A stretch of DNA of 64,000 nucleotides from Pediococcus claussenii ATCC BAA-344 (lineage in GTDB: Bacteria; Bacillota; Bacilli; Lactobacillales; Lactobacillaceae). A program made the translations under genes and the position numbers. The notes below the pieces were generated by a model. That model ran no database searches, was not told the origin of the DNA, and saw only the letters and a program-made list of their open reading frames with translations. Shown in pieces: positions 35,959-44,263 of this stretch; the first letter of the stretch is position 1, and every line of letters begins with the position of its first letter. The stretch lies in contig NC_016605.1 of assembly GCF_000237995.1 (NCBI RefSeq), positions 1,426,001 through 1,490,000 of the forward strand. Reading direction: 5' to 3'.

Positions 35959-37748
35959 TGTTTTAGTTGTTTAACTTCTTTTTCAAAAACACGGAACGCC
36001 TTATCTAAATATTCACGATTTGTAACATCAATTCCCGCCTTTTTTATAATATTAACCGGGTAATCACTTGCTCCTGCCGATAGGAACTCTTTATATCGTT
36101 CAACTGCTCCGGGCTTTTGTTCTAAGATATCAGCACCAAGTGAAGTTGCAATAGCTTTAGATGTTGCATACTGGTAAACATAGTAGTTGTAGTAAAAATG
36201 CGGAATGCGCGCCCATGTATCATCTGGCCAGGGAGTTTTTTCTACTGCTGGGCCGTTATATTCCTCAAACAAACCATTGAACTTTTCAGCCAATAGATCT
36301 GGTGTCAAGGTAATCCCCTTAGCATCTTCAGTATAAATAAAGTGTTCAAATTCAGCAAAAAGTGTTTGGCGATAAATCGTTCCAATAAAATTATCAATAT
36401 CTTGCGTCAAAATAAAGGCTTGAATCTTAGGCTGTTTTTCATATTTTTTCAGCATATAATTATTTAGCAATCCTTCGTTCAACGTAGATGCAATTTCAGC
36501 CGTAAAAATTGGATAGTGTGAATACCAGTATGGTTGTGCCTTATCAGTATAAACACTTTGCAATGCATGCCCAGATTCATGAACTAAGGTTGAAGTACTA
36601 TCATAGACATCACTCCAATTGAGCAAAATATACGGATGAACACCATAAACATCATCTTCATAGCCACCACTTCGTTTACCTTTGTTTTCAGCAGCGTCAA
36701 TCCAGCGGTTAGAAAATTCTTCACTCAGATATCCCAGGTAATCCTTTCCAAGTGGTGCCAGGGATTCACTAGCAATTTTCTTACCCTCATCAAATGTAAA
36801 ATCTAACTTAGCATCTGAAACTAGCGGAACATGTCGGTCATGCTGATACATCTTATCTAGGCCAAGAACTTTTTTTCTAAATGCATAATAATCATGTAGA
36901 AGATCTAAATGCTCGTGTGTCACAGAAACTAATGTATCGTAAACCGACTCCGGAATGTTATTTTCAGATAAATTCATTTGCCGTGCGCTATCAAAATGTC
37001 GAATTCCAGAAACAATATTTTGGGCATGAACATGGCCTCGCAATGTGGCAGCAAAAGTATTTCGTACCGAATAGTACGCAGCATCAAGCTGTTTTGCAGC
37101 ACGCATTCGCATATCTGGATCACTTGAAGTAGCGAAAATACTTGCCGTTGCATTAGTTAATTGAACTTCTTCACCTTCTTCATTTTTGATCATCCCAAAG
37201 TTCAAATCAGTGTCATCAAGTTTAGTAGAAATATCGGCTGCATCATCAATTGCAGGTTCTAACTGTGCCAATAATTTTTCCTCATTAAATTCCAACGTAT
37301 GTGCCGATTGGCTTTGAATTCTCTCCAAGTTAAAATGATATTTCTGTAATTCTGGTTCGTCTTCCAAAAAATCATTCAGTTTTTCTTTTCCCAATGCTGC
37401 CACAGCCGGATCATAAAATGCCATCGTTGCAGAAAAGCGATTATAAATTAATAATGCACTATTCAACAATTGGTTTCCCCTTGCATTAGCAGTATCACTA
37501 TCGTTGGATCTAGCTGCGTATCCGTAAATTTTGTCAAGTTCCTCACCTGCTAATGCTGCCAAATCAGTGACTTTAAGTAGATTACTTGCGCCATCTGTGA
37601 CCTTATCCGAATATGGTTCAATTTGAGCAATATAGCCCTCTACCCGTTTAATTGCATCCTCAAACTCCTGATCTGATTTAAAAATATCTTTAATATTCCA
37701 GGTTAGATCTTCAGGAACATCTTCTCGTTTCAATTGTTCTTTGGTCAT
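35937..37748 (-). CDS. pepF: Oligoendopeptidase F (M3 family)
   Basis: 603 residues, full length for PepF. The zinc site is STLVHESGHALQS (HExxH), with the third ligand in the downstream helix (AEIASTLNEGLL). A cytosolic metallopeptidase that cleaves peptides of about 7-17 residues. GGAGG is eight bases before the ATG. The last seven residues, QSMEQPG, and the TAG stop are encoded by the repeat element, so the native C-terminus has been replaced or extended. Confidence 0.94.
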   Translation of the reverse strand: MTKEQLKREDVPEDLTWNIKDIFKSDQEFEDAIKRVEGYIAQIEPYSDKVTDGASNLLKVTDLAALAGEELDKIYGYAARSNDSDTANARGNQLLNSALLIYNRFSATMAFYDPAVAALGKEKLNDFLEDEPELQKYHFNLERIQSQSAHTLEFNEEKLLAQLEPAIDDAADISTKLDDTDLNFGMIKNEEGEEVQLTNATASIFATSSDPDMRMRAAKQLDAAYYSVRNTFAATLRGHVHAQNIVSGIRHFDSARQMNLSENNIPESVYDTLVSVTHEHLDLLHDYYAFRKKVLGLDKMYQHDRHVPLVSDAKLDFTFDEGKKIASESLAPLGKDYLGYLSEEFSNRWIDAAENKGKRSGGYEDDVYGVHPYILLNWSDVYDSTSTLVHESGHALQSVYTDKAQPYWYSHYPIFTAEIASTLNEGLLNNYMLKKYEKQPKIQAFILTQDIDNFIGTIYRQTLFAEFEHFIYTEDAKGITLTPDLLAEKFNGLFEEYNGPAVEKTPWPDDTWARIPHFYYNYYVYQYATSKAIATSLGADILEQKPGAVERYKEFLSAGASDYPVNIIKKAGIDVTNREYLDKAFRVFEKEVKQLKQSMEQPG

Positions 37749-37819
37749 TTAAATTACCTCCAGCGTTGTTAATTGAGTTGATTATACCCTATTTTTCGTG
37801 AGTTACTAGCTACTTTACG

Positions 37820-38611
37820 TTATATTCGTCCTAGTGATGTTAATCCAGCTACAACTTGCGCTCTTAAACGACTAAATTCCAGTTGATCATCCTCATATAA
37901 CGTTTCACAAAATAGTAAATGAACACGCGTAAGGAAATCAATAAAAGCATCTTCTGGTAACTTGAACTCCATCATTTCCTTCTTTAGTCTATCGTCAATT
38001 TTAAACTTCGTTCTACTGGGTTCAGATTTATCCGCCAATCCAAACTTTTCACTAATTCCATCAAAAATCAGCTGCATTACCTGTCTCATTTTAATTGTTT
38101 GTTGCAATTTTATATGTAGTGCCTTGCATTTAATTGGAACATGCAACTGACAGCCCTTAAATTTGATAATTGTGTTCCTTGAATTTTCTGAATCAAAATG
38201 CAGATCTAGTAAATGGTGAACCGAAACCCAGTGCGTGGAAGAACGAGACGTCCCTGCTAAAGGTGCTAGTCCTGCTGATCCAACAATTAGAGGAATCGCT
38301 TGTTTAATTCCAATTTGTTCTCCCAAAATTCTATTTATCATTGCTTCTATTGATTTATCTTGCAAGAATTTATTAATTAAGCTACGCGTTGATAAGTCCG
38401 TTCTATGGATTCCCCTAATCGAATCAAAAACAATTGTTTTGTTGCCATCATCATTCCAAGCTGTTATATCGTGGATATAATATGTAGATTCTTCACAAAT
38501 CTCTGAATCCTGAATTACTGGCAAATCATATAGAGCGTCACTCGATTTTTTAAACTCCATACTTGCAGTAACCTCTAAATTATCATTTAATCTATCAAAA
38601 CCAACTACCAT
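37820..38611 (-). CDS. comK: ComK-like competence transcription factor
   Basis: 263 residues. The central part follows the ComK pattern: an early STYYIHDITAW strand region, a PLIVGSAGLAPLAGTS stretch, then STHWVSVHHLLDLHF, the counterpart of the Trp-containing GWISHVHV motif of Bacillus ComK, and a following TIIKFKGCQLHVPIKCKALHIKLQ strand segment. The protein is longer than Bacillus ComK (192 residues), with a C-terminal extension. In Bacillus ComK activates DNA-uptake genes at K-boxes. GGAGG lies seven bases before the ATG. Recognition is by motif spacing, so moderate confidence. Confidence 0.6.
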   Translation of the reverse strand: MVVGFDRLNDNLEVTASMEFKKSSDALYDLPVIQDSEICEESTYYIHDITAWNDDGNKTIVFDSIRGIHRTDLSTRSLINKFLQDKSIEAMINRILGEQIGIKQAIPLIVGSAGLAPLAGTSRSSTHWVSVHHLLDLHFDSENSRNTIIKFKGCQLHVPIKCKALHIKLQQTIKMRQVMQLIFDGISEKFGLADKSEPSRTKFKIDDRLKKEMMEFKLPEDAFIDFLTRVHLLFCETLYEDDQLEFSRLRAQVVAGLTSLGRI

Positions 38612-38700
38612 GTAAACCCCTCCGTTTTATGTTATTAAGGTACATCCGATCCATCGTACCTTAAATTTCAAAACTTCATACATTGATTTTCGATCTTGGA

Positions 38701-38742
38701 ACTAAAAAATTCCAAAACAGGTTATTACCCAATTCGGAATTT
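38701..38742 (-). terminator. Weak intrinsic terminator of the SMR gene
   Basis: On the minus strand AAATTCC and GGAATTTTTT can pair around a long loop (about 22 bases), directly after the SMR stop codon region. Confidence 0.4.
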
Positions 38743-38754
38743 TAATTCAATAAA

Positions 38755-39075
38755 TTAATGTCCACTAGTTACTTTAATACCAATGATTCCGACCACTAAT
38801 AACGTAATGAAAGCCCATGTAATTGGAGGTACTTGGTCTTTAAAAAAGACTACCCCAATAATGATCGAACCAACAGCCCCCACTCCCGTCCAAATAGGAT
38901 ATGCTAGGCTTAAGGGTAAATGTTTTACAGCAAGTGCTAGAAAGCTAAAACTCACTATCATACCAACTATCGTTAAGCCACCGTACATTAAATTACTAAA
39001 ACCATTACTTAGTTTCATCGTGGTTGCCCAGACTACCTCAAAAATTCCTGCCACAATCAGATAAAGCCAACTCAT
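38755..39075 (-). CDS. SMR family transporter, SugE/Gdx type
   Basis: 106 residues with four membrane helices. The essential glutamate is in AGIFEVVWATTMKLS, and the W-A-x-x-M/K-x-S context with GFSNL matches the Gdx/SugE subgroup, which exports guanidinium or quaternary ammonium compounds in exchange for protons; YPIWTGVGAVGS is the other family motif. AAGGGAG is nine bases before the ATG. Upstream is a palindrome across the promoter rather than an evident guanidine riboswitch. Confidence 0.88.
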   Translation of the reverse strand: MSWLYLIVAGIFEVVWATTMKLSNGFSNLMYGGLTIVGMIVSFSFLALAVKHLPLSLAYPIWTGVGAVGSIIIGVVFFKDQVPPITWAFITLLVVGIIGIKVTSGH

Positions 39076-39111
39076 GTAAAATCACTCCCTTGAATGTTCG
39101 TCCTATCTCGA

Positions 39112-39128
39112 ATGATAGCAACTATCAT
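39112..39128 (-). promoter_or_regulatory. Operator over the SMR promoter
   Basis: ATGATAGCAACTATCAT is a perfect 7-base inverted repeat around CAA. On the minus strand TTGACC lies 18 bases before TATCAT, so the palindrome overlaps the -10 box. A repressor (unknown) presumably controls the transporter. Confidence 0.6.
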
Positions 39129-39198
39129 TTGCTATGGTCAACCAGCTTAATAAAACTTCAATACTAAACTTAACTTTAATTACCAGTTTCAGGCTATA

Positions 39199-39243
39199 TA
39201 AAATGAGGTAGAAAGATGAAATCATCATTCTACCTCATTCGTT
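39199..39243 (-). terminator. Intrinsic terminator of eno
   Basis: AATGAGGTAGAA and TTCTACCTCATT arms around about fourteen bases, about 100 bases past the eno stop codon. Confidence 0.8.
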
Positions 39244-39249
39244 TAGAAA

Positions 39250-39339
39250 TTTTCGCTTGCGTAAGCAATATTTAATCTCAGACCAGGTGGAGCAAGCCAG
39301 TTTTATTCAAAACATAACCAACTCCACACAATGTTACTA
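39250..39339 (-). repeat. Probable remnant of the modular repeat after eno
   Basis: Holds a TGGAG...CTCCA pair and GGAGCAAGCCAG/TTGCTCCACCTGG-like pieces that resemble the terminal module of the 3'-end family, between the eno stop codon and its terminator. Too decayed for certainty. Confidence 0.4.
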
Positions 39340-40626
39340 TTAATCAAAATCAACGCTATCTGGGAAATGTGCTAGTCGAGTACTATTTTCACCCAATTCT
39401 TCTTCAATTCGAAGCAATTGGTTATATTTTTCAACACGTTCTGAACGAGCCGGAGCACCCGCCTTAAGTTGTGCCGAGTTCGTTGCAACTGTGAAATCTG
39501 CGACGAACGTATCACCAGTTTCACCAGAACGATGTGACATCATAGTTGTATATCCGTTCTTACGAGCAATCCGAATAGCTTCAAGGGTTTCAGTAACAGT
39601 TCCGATTTGGTTTAGCTTAATTAAAATAGAATTGGCCATGCCTTCCTTGATCGCCTTGCGTATCAAGATTGGGTTAGTACATACTGGATCATCGGCAACG
39701 ATTTGAACTTTATCGCCCATTTGTGCCGTGAACTTTTCAAAGTTGTCCCAGTCATCTTCGCTATAAGGATCCTCAATCGAAATGATTTCAGGGAATTTCT
39801 TTAAAAGCTCTTCGTAGTAATCTGCCATTTCATCTGGTGTCTTATGAGTCCCCTCAAAATCATACATTTTTGTATCCGTGTTGTAGAAGTATGAAGCAGC
39901 TGCATCAAAAGCAATTGCAATTTCTTTACCAGGTGTATATCCTGCTTTGATAATTGCATCATGGAGCATTTGCAAAGCTTCCTCTGAAGACTTCAAATCA
40001 GGTGCAAATCCACCTTCATCACCAAGTCCCGATTGATAGCCAGCATCCTCAATAACTTTTTTCAAAGTATGGTAAGTGTTCACAATTTTTTCAAATCCAT
40101 CACGAAAACTGGTTCTTTCAACTGGTGTGATCATAAATTCTTGCATGTCAATTCCGTTGTCAGCATGCTCCCCACCGTTGATAACATTATGAAAAGTTTG
40201 TGGCAATTCAAGGTCAGCACCACCTAAATAACGATACAAAGGAACCTTTTGGTAATTTGCGGCAGCTCGTGCCGTTGCCATCGAAACACCCAAAATTGCG
40301 TTAGCACCTAAACGACCTTTATTCTTTGTGCCATCAAGGTCAATCATCACTTGGTCAATATTGCCTTGGTTAAATGGATCTAAGCCATGCAAAGCATTAT
40401 TAATTTCAGTATTTACATTATTAACTGCCTTGCTCACACCCTTACCTTGTAACCGGTCGCCGCCATCACGAAGTTCAACAGCCTCTAACTCACCTGTTGA
40501 TGCCCCTGATGGTACTTCCGCGCGCCCTAAGGTTCCATCAGACAAAATCACATCTGCTTCAACGGTTGGATTGCCACGAGAATCAAACACCTCACGTGCT
40601 TTTACCTTTTCAATATATACTGACAT
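39340..40626 (-). CDS. eno: Enolase (phosphopyruvate hydratase)
   Basis: 428 residues. Converts 2-phosphoglycerate to phosphoenolpyruvate. Motifs: DSRGNPTVEADVIL, GASTGELEAVELRDG, IEDPYSEDDWDNFEKF, QIVADDPVCTNP, LIKLNQIGTVTE and the signature MMSHRSGETGDTFVADF. The ATG at 40626 has GGAGG upstream; a longer reading would run into the leader hairpin. The gene is not in a glycolytic operon here; it has its own promoter and a leader containing an intrinsic terminator. Confidence 0.97.
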   Translation of the reverse strand: MSVYIEKVKAREVFDSRGNPTVEADVILSDGTLGRAEVPSGASTGELEAVELRDGGDRLQGKGVSKAVNNVNTEINNALHGLDPFNQGNIDQVMIDLDGTKNKGRLGANAILGVSMATARAAANYQKVPLYRYLGGADLELPQTFHNVINGGEHADNGIDMQEFMITPVERTSFRDGFEKIVNTYHTLKKVIEDAGYQSGLGDEGGFAPDLKSSEEALQMLHDAIIKAGYTPGKEIAIAFDAAASYFYNTDTKMYDFEGTHKTPDEMADYYEELLKKFPEIISIEDPYSEDDWDNFEKFTAQMGDKVQIVADDPVCTNPILIRKAIKEGMANSILIKLNQIGTVTETLEAIRIARKNGYTTMMSHRSGETGDTFVADFTVATNSAQLKAGAPARSERVEKYNQLLRIEEELGENSTRLAHFPDSVDFD

Positions 40627-40654
40627 AACAAATTCCTCCATTCTTTTACAACAA

Positions 40655-40781
40655 AAAAAGATGACACCTGCCCCCTCAGAAGCAGGTGTCATCAATCGTC
40701 AGATATTTACAGCGAACACCATCGCTGGTTGTTATTTAATTTGAACAACTAAATTCTAGCACTCAACTAAATATTCTGCAA
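40655..40781 (-). promoter_or_regulatory. eno promoter and attenuator-like leader
   Basis: On the minus strand -35 TTGCAG (40776-40781) and -10 TAGAAT (40753-40758) are 17 bases apart. The leader then holds a small hairpin CAGCGA/TCGCTG (about 40710-40727) with GGTGTT in its loop, followed by a strong terminator GATGACACCTGC/GCAGGTGTCATC and seven T (about 40654-40694). Only after this come the ribosome site and the start codon. The loop GGTGT can pair with ACACC in the terminator arm. Confidence 0.6.
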
Positions 40782-40789
40782 ACGCTTTT

Positions 40790-41626
40790 TTAATCCGTTT
40801 TTAAACCAAGTGTTTCCTCCTGATTTTTTCTCTTAATATTAATCATCAATCCAATGACAAACAATATAATCCAAATTGCTGACATTCCTTTATTACCCAG
40901 CACACCATTGTGAAAACTGTAACCAAAATAATCTGCAAAGCTCGCTCCAACCGGTCTAGTGAGCACGTATGCTAACCAAAATGTAGTAATTTCACTTCTA
41001 CTATTCAACTTAGGGTTTATCACTATCCGATACGCTAATATCGCCACAAATACTCCGCCAAAAACTAATCCGGCATCTAAATAACCTAGCCCTAGTCCAC
41101 CCTTAATGAAATCAGTTGCTCTTTTACTTGCAAACCAATCTCCTGTTGCAGTTCCCAAAATAAATGACGAAGCCACCGTCAACCAATAAAAGATTTCTTT
41201 TTTAATTGTTGTTATACGATGGACCGATAAATCATTAGTTGCCACATACCATCCTACAAAGCTTATTATCATTAAAATTGTAAATAAGGTTGTCGTTTCC
41301 ATGTAACTTAAACCTGTAACGGCGCGAACTGCATCTACAATAAACGTCCCAAAAACCGCAAGCAAAGCAACAGACATCCAATAATATAATGGACGATAAC
41401 GATCAGAACGAATCTGTAACGTCAAAAAGACTGCAAATAATACAAAAGACCAGCTGATTGTAAAAAATGCTCCCATAACTAAATTTTGCTTTCCAAAAAT
41501 TCCATTTGAAAAATCAGAAACTGACTCACCCAATCCTGTGCTTATTAGTTTTGTGATCCAAAATAATAGCGAAACTGCTGGAACTTTATTTAAATTATGT
41601 TGTAATTTATCTTCTCCATTTCTCAT
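40790..41626 (-). CDS. COG4705-type integral membrane protein
   Basis: 278 residues with about eight membrane segments. The start VPAVSLLFWITKLISTGLGESVSDFSN and the later LTRPVGASFADYFG match the COG4705 family (uncharacterised, in other bacteria with xPE/T-x-x-FW-x-K and GE-x-x-xD-F/Y patterns repeated twice). Function unknown. The ATG at 41626 has GGAGG eight bases upstream. The eno promoter starts inside its last codons' neighbourhood. Confidence 0.8.
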   Translation of the reverse strand: MRNGEDKLQHNLNKVPAVSLLFWITKLISTGLGESVSDFSNGIFGKQNLVMGAFFTISWSFVLFAVFLTLQIRSDRYRPLYYWMSVALLAVFGTFIVDAVRAVTGLSYMETTTLFTILMIISFVGWYVATNDLSVHRITTIKKEIFYWLTVASSFILGTATGDWFASKRATDFIKGGLGLGYLDAGLVFGGVFVAILAYRIVINPKLNSRSEITTFWLAYVLTRPVGASFADYFGYSFHNGVLGNKGMSAIWIILFVIGLMINIKRKNQEETLGLKTD

Positions 41627-41821
41627 ATGTACTGCCTCCACTAATTAAAGATAGTTAACAGTATAATCTTTTTTGTCTAACTAACCTCCTTTAATCAACG
41701 GTGTATAAAAACTTTAACTTTTAAAAGGCAACAAAAGTAAACCAGTTATTTTAAACACGATTCTAATCATTAAGAAGTAGCATATGACAAAAGTCATTTA
41801 TTTTTAAAACCATTATTCAAA

Positions 41822-41865
41822 ATAAAAACGGAATTGCAGTAACCCTAGGCTTTGCTGCAATTCCA
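41822..41865 (-). terminator. Intrinsic terminator of the CynX-like MFS gene
   Basis: GGAATTGCAG and CTGCAATTCC arms around a loop with CCTAGG; on the minus strand followed by GTTTTTATTTT. Confidence 0.8.
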
Positions 41866-41872
41866 TATATTT

Positions 41873-43048
41873 TTACTTACTTCTTATTGCCATTCTTTTT
41901 AATAATCCAACATTAAATACAAGCCCAAGAGCCGTCACTACCGCAGCAATTATAATTAAGCCAACTATTAAAATATTCCAGCCAACGAACTGATGTAACA
42001 TCCCAATAATTAATGGACTCACTGCGGCAATCAAGTATCCAACAGTCTGCGTCATACCAGATATATCGGCAACTTCCGCGGTACTCCGCGCTGAAATAGT
42101 TATCATGCTTAACGCATACACGAATGCACCACCAAAAGCAAAACCAAGAATAACTGTATCCAAAACCAATAGAATTCCAGCCTGTAAAAACATCAGTCCA
42201 ATGAAACCAATTAAATAGGTTAAACCAAAAGTAATAACTAACGGTTTTCTCAATTGAACTTTTTCAGCCCAAATCGGAACAAAGAATGAGCCAGGTAGTC
42301 CTGCCAATTGAACCAGTCCAACGATTGCTCCGGCATCCGCTACACTAAAGCCACGACTAACCAAGATTGCAGGCATCCATGTTAGCATTCCGTAGTAGAT
42401 AAACGATTGTAACCCGGTAAAAATTGCTAAAATCCATATTAATGGTTGCCTCCATGTTGTACCAGTGATAATTGCTTTTTCAGTTTCAACATTATCATAG
42501 CCTTTTGTACTATTCTTAGTAGTCGTTAGTAATAGAGCTGTAACCAATGAAACCACTGCCAAAGCCTGAATCGCCATTTGCCAGCCCACTGCGTTAGCAA
42601 TCGGAACCACAACTGCACTTCCTAGTGCAGCCCAAACCCCCATTGACACTGAGTATACCCCCGTCATTTGACGAACTTGATTAGTATTTTCTATTAAAAA
42701 TAACGGTAGTAACACGTTCAAAATCGTAATTGTTAAGCCAACAATAATCGTTCCTAGAATCATCAACCAATCAGAGTAAACTCTCAGCAAATCTCCAATT
42801 GTCATTAATCCTAGGGCTGCCAACATCATATTTTTAGATCCAAATTTTTTACCTAAACTACCAGAAAAAGCGGAAAAAACGCCAAAACAAATTAATGGAA
42901 TTGACATTAAAACCCCACTAATCGAGCTGGGAATATTAAGTGACTTCTGAATCGTACTCAGGATTGGTGGGATAGCTACAATCATCAATCTCAAATTAGC
43001 GCCGAGTAAGACGACTAGTGTTCCAAAATAAATTTTATTCTTAGTCAT
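41873..43048 (-). CDS. MFS transporter, CynX/NimT-like
   Basis: 391 residues, twelve membrane segments. NLRLMIVAIPPILSTIQKSLNIPSS at the N-terminus and SGSLGKKFGSKNMM are typical of the cyanate/nitroimidazole group of the major facilitator superfamily. Substrate unknown. Its start overlaps the end of the YitT-family gene by eight bases, so the two are co-translated. Confidence 0.83.
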   Translation of the reverse strand: MTKNKIYFGTLVVLLGANLRLMIVAIPPILSTIQKSLNIPSSISGVLMSIPLICFGVFSAFSGSLGKKFGSKNMMLAALGLMTIGDLLRVYSDWLMILGTIIVGLTITILNVLLPLFLIENTNQVRQMTGVYSVSMGVWAALGSAVVVPIANAVGWQMAIQALAVVSLVTALLLTTTKNSTKGYDNVETEKAIITGTTWRQPLIWILAIFTGLQSFIYYGMLTWMPAILVSRGFSVADAGAIVGLVQLAGLPGSFFVPIWAEKVQLRKPLVITFGLTYLIGFIGLMFLQAGILLVLDTVILGFAFGGAFVYALSMITISARSTAEVADISGMTQTVGYLIAAVSPLIIGMLHQFVGWNILIVGLIIIAAVVTALGLVFNVGLLKRMAIRSK

Positions 43049-43889
43049 AATTTTTAATAAACCTTCCCCACAATTGGGTCACAGGACTGACACTTACAAA
43101 CGCCTGCGGATCACGTTTTAAAATATTAGATTTAAGTGTGTTCAATTCATACTTCGATACAATGGTCACTACTACTTTGACGGGATCATTAGTATAAATA
43201 CCCGTTCCGTCCATAAACGGTGCCCCTCGACTATTTTTTGAAAGATATTCATGCATTTCTTCCAGTTGTTTAGTAAAAATCGTAACCGTAACTCGTTGTT
43301 GTTGGATATAAACATAGTCCATGATTAATCCGTTGACAAAAATTCCAATCAAACTGTAGAGAGCAGACGGCCAACCAAAGAGCAATCCTGCCACCATCAA
43401 GATACTGCCATTAATTGCAAAATTAATTGGTCCGATATTCTTATCTAACTTATCACCAACGATTGAAAGAACAATATCGGTTCCACCAGTTGAGAAGCCG
43501 TAACGAAAACAGAGTCCAACGCCCATTCCGATTAATGCACCACCAAAAATAACCGCAGCCAATGGATCACCTAAAATACGATGAACGGGAATCAGATGCA
43601 AAAATATTGCATTTGCCAAAACACTCACTACACTCAAAATCGTGTAACGATGATTAATGCTAATCCAAGATAATACCAATAATGGTAAATTCAAAATCAC
43701 AACCAGAATTGCCACGCTTAAATTTAGATGAATCTGCTGTCCAATCGTTGATAGCAACTGTGCAACACCGGTAACTCCCGATGAATAGGTTTTGGCGGGA
43801 ATTAAAAAGAAATTCAATCCTACTGCGGAAAGAAATCCATAAATAATTGCCGCAACAACTTGATTGGGCAAAGTTTGTTTTCTTAACAT
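43041..43889 (-). CDS. YitT family membrane protein
   Basis: 282 residues: about five or six membrane segments (IPAKTYSSGVTGVAQLLSTIG; FSTGGTDIVLSIV) followed by a soluble DUF2179 domain (VTVTIFTKQLEEMHEYLSKNSRGAPFMDGTGIYT...VVTIVSKYELNTLKSNILKRDPQAFVSV). Function unknown. First gene of a two-gene operon with the MFS transporter. Confidence 0.88.
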   Translation of the reverse strand: MLRKQTLPNQVVAAIIYGFLSAVGLNFFLIPAKTYSSGVTGVAQLLSTIGQQIHLNLSVAILVVILNLPLLVLSWISINHRYTILSVVSVLANAIFLHLIPVHRILGDPLAAVIFGGALIGMGVGLCFRYGFSTGGTDIVLSIVGDKLDKNIGPINFAINGSILMVAGLLFGWPSALYSLIGIFVNGLIMDYVYIQQQRVTVTIFTKQLEEMHEYLSKNSRGAPFMDGTGIYTNDPVKVVVTIVSKYELNTLKSNILKRDPQAFVSVSPVTQLWGRFIKNYD

Positions 43890-44086
43890 GCTAGTTCCTC
43901 GTTTAGGTCTTTTTCTCTATCATACTTTAATTTCCTAATTGATGTGAGAAATTGCGAGCCAAATTAAATTTTTCTATCAAAAACGATTTACTTCCAGAGA
44001 GAATACAATTTTTAAATTCCTTTTTTCAACAATTCTTGTACTTCAAAAGATAAAGTTAGACAATTTAAATTCTGGGATTAAACAGT

Positions 44087-44165
44087 TATAATATTATTGT
44101 AAGCGTGGCAGAGCTTAGTTGCGCTCAAAACAGGTAATCATTAGTGGTGATTACCTGTTTTTTTG
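44087..44165 (+). ncRNA. Candidate small RNA
   Basis: A TATAAT box (44087-44092, with a weak TTTAAA at -35) would start a transcript near 44099. It contains a hairpin GAGC/GCTC (about 44111-44126) and ends in a textbook terminator, CAGGTAATCA (44131-44140) and TGATTACCTG (44148-44157) followed by seven T. No open frame of useful size lies between, and no plus-strand gene precedes it, so the terminator has no other explanation than a short RNA of about 66 nt. Confidence 0.5.
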
Positions 44166-44169
44166 TGCA

Positions 44170-44208
44170 AAAAGCCTGTTATCCGACCACTAATCGAATA
44201 ACAGGTTT
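44170..44208 (-). terminator. Intrinsic terminator beyond repeat array 10
   Basis: On the minus strand AAACCTGTTAT and ATAACAGG pair and are followed by CTTTTT. It would end the glycosidase transcript after it has passed the whole repeat array. A further hairpin TAATCAC/GTGATTA lies at about 44218-44238. Confidence 0.6.
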
Positions 44209-44263
44209 GGGCTACCTAATCACAATCATCGTGATTATCAAGTCATTTTTTTGGTTTCCTTTT

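Noticed and set aside
40627-40695. Longer enolase start
   Set aside because: The extension is a translation of the leader terminator; GGAGG lies before the ATG at 40626.
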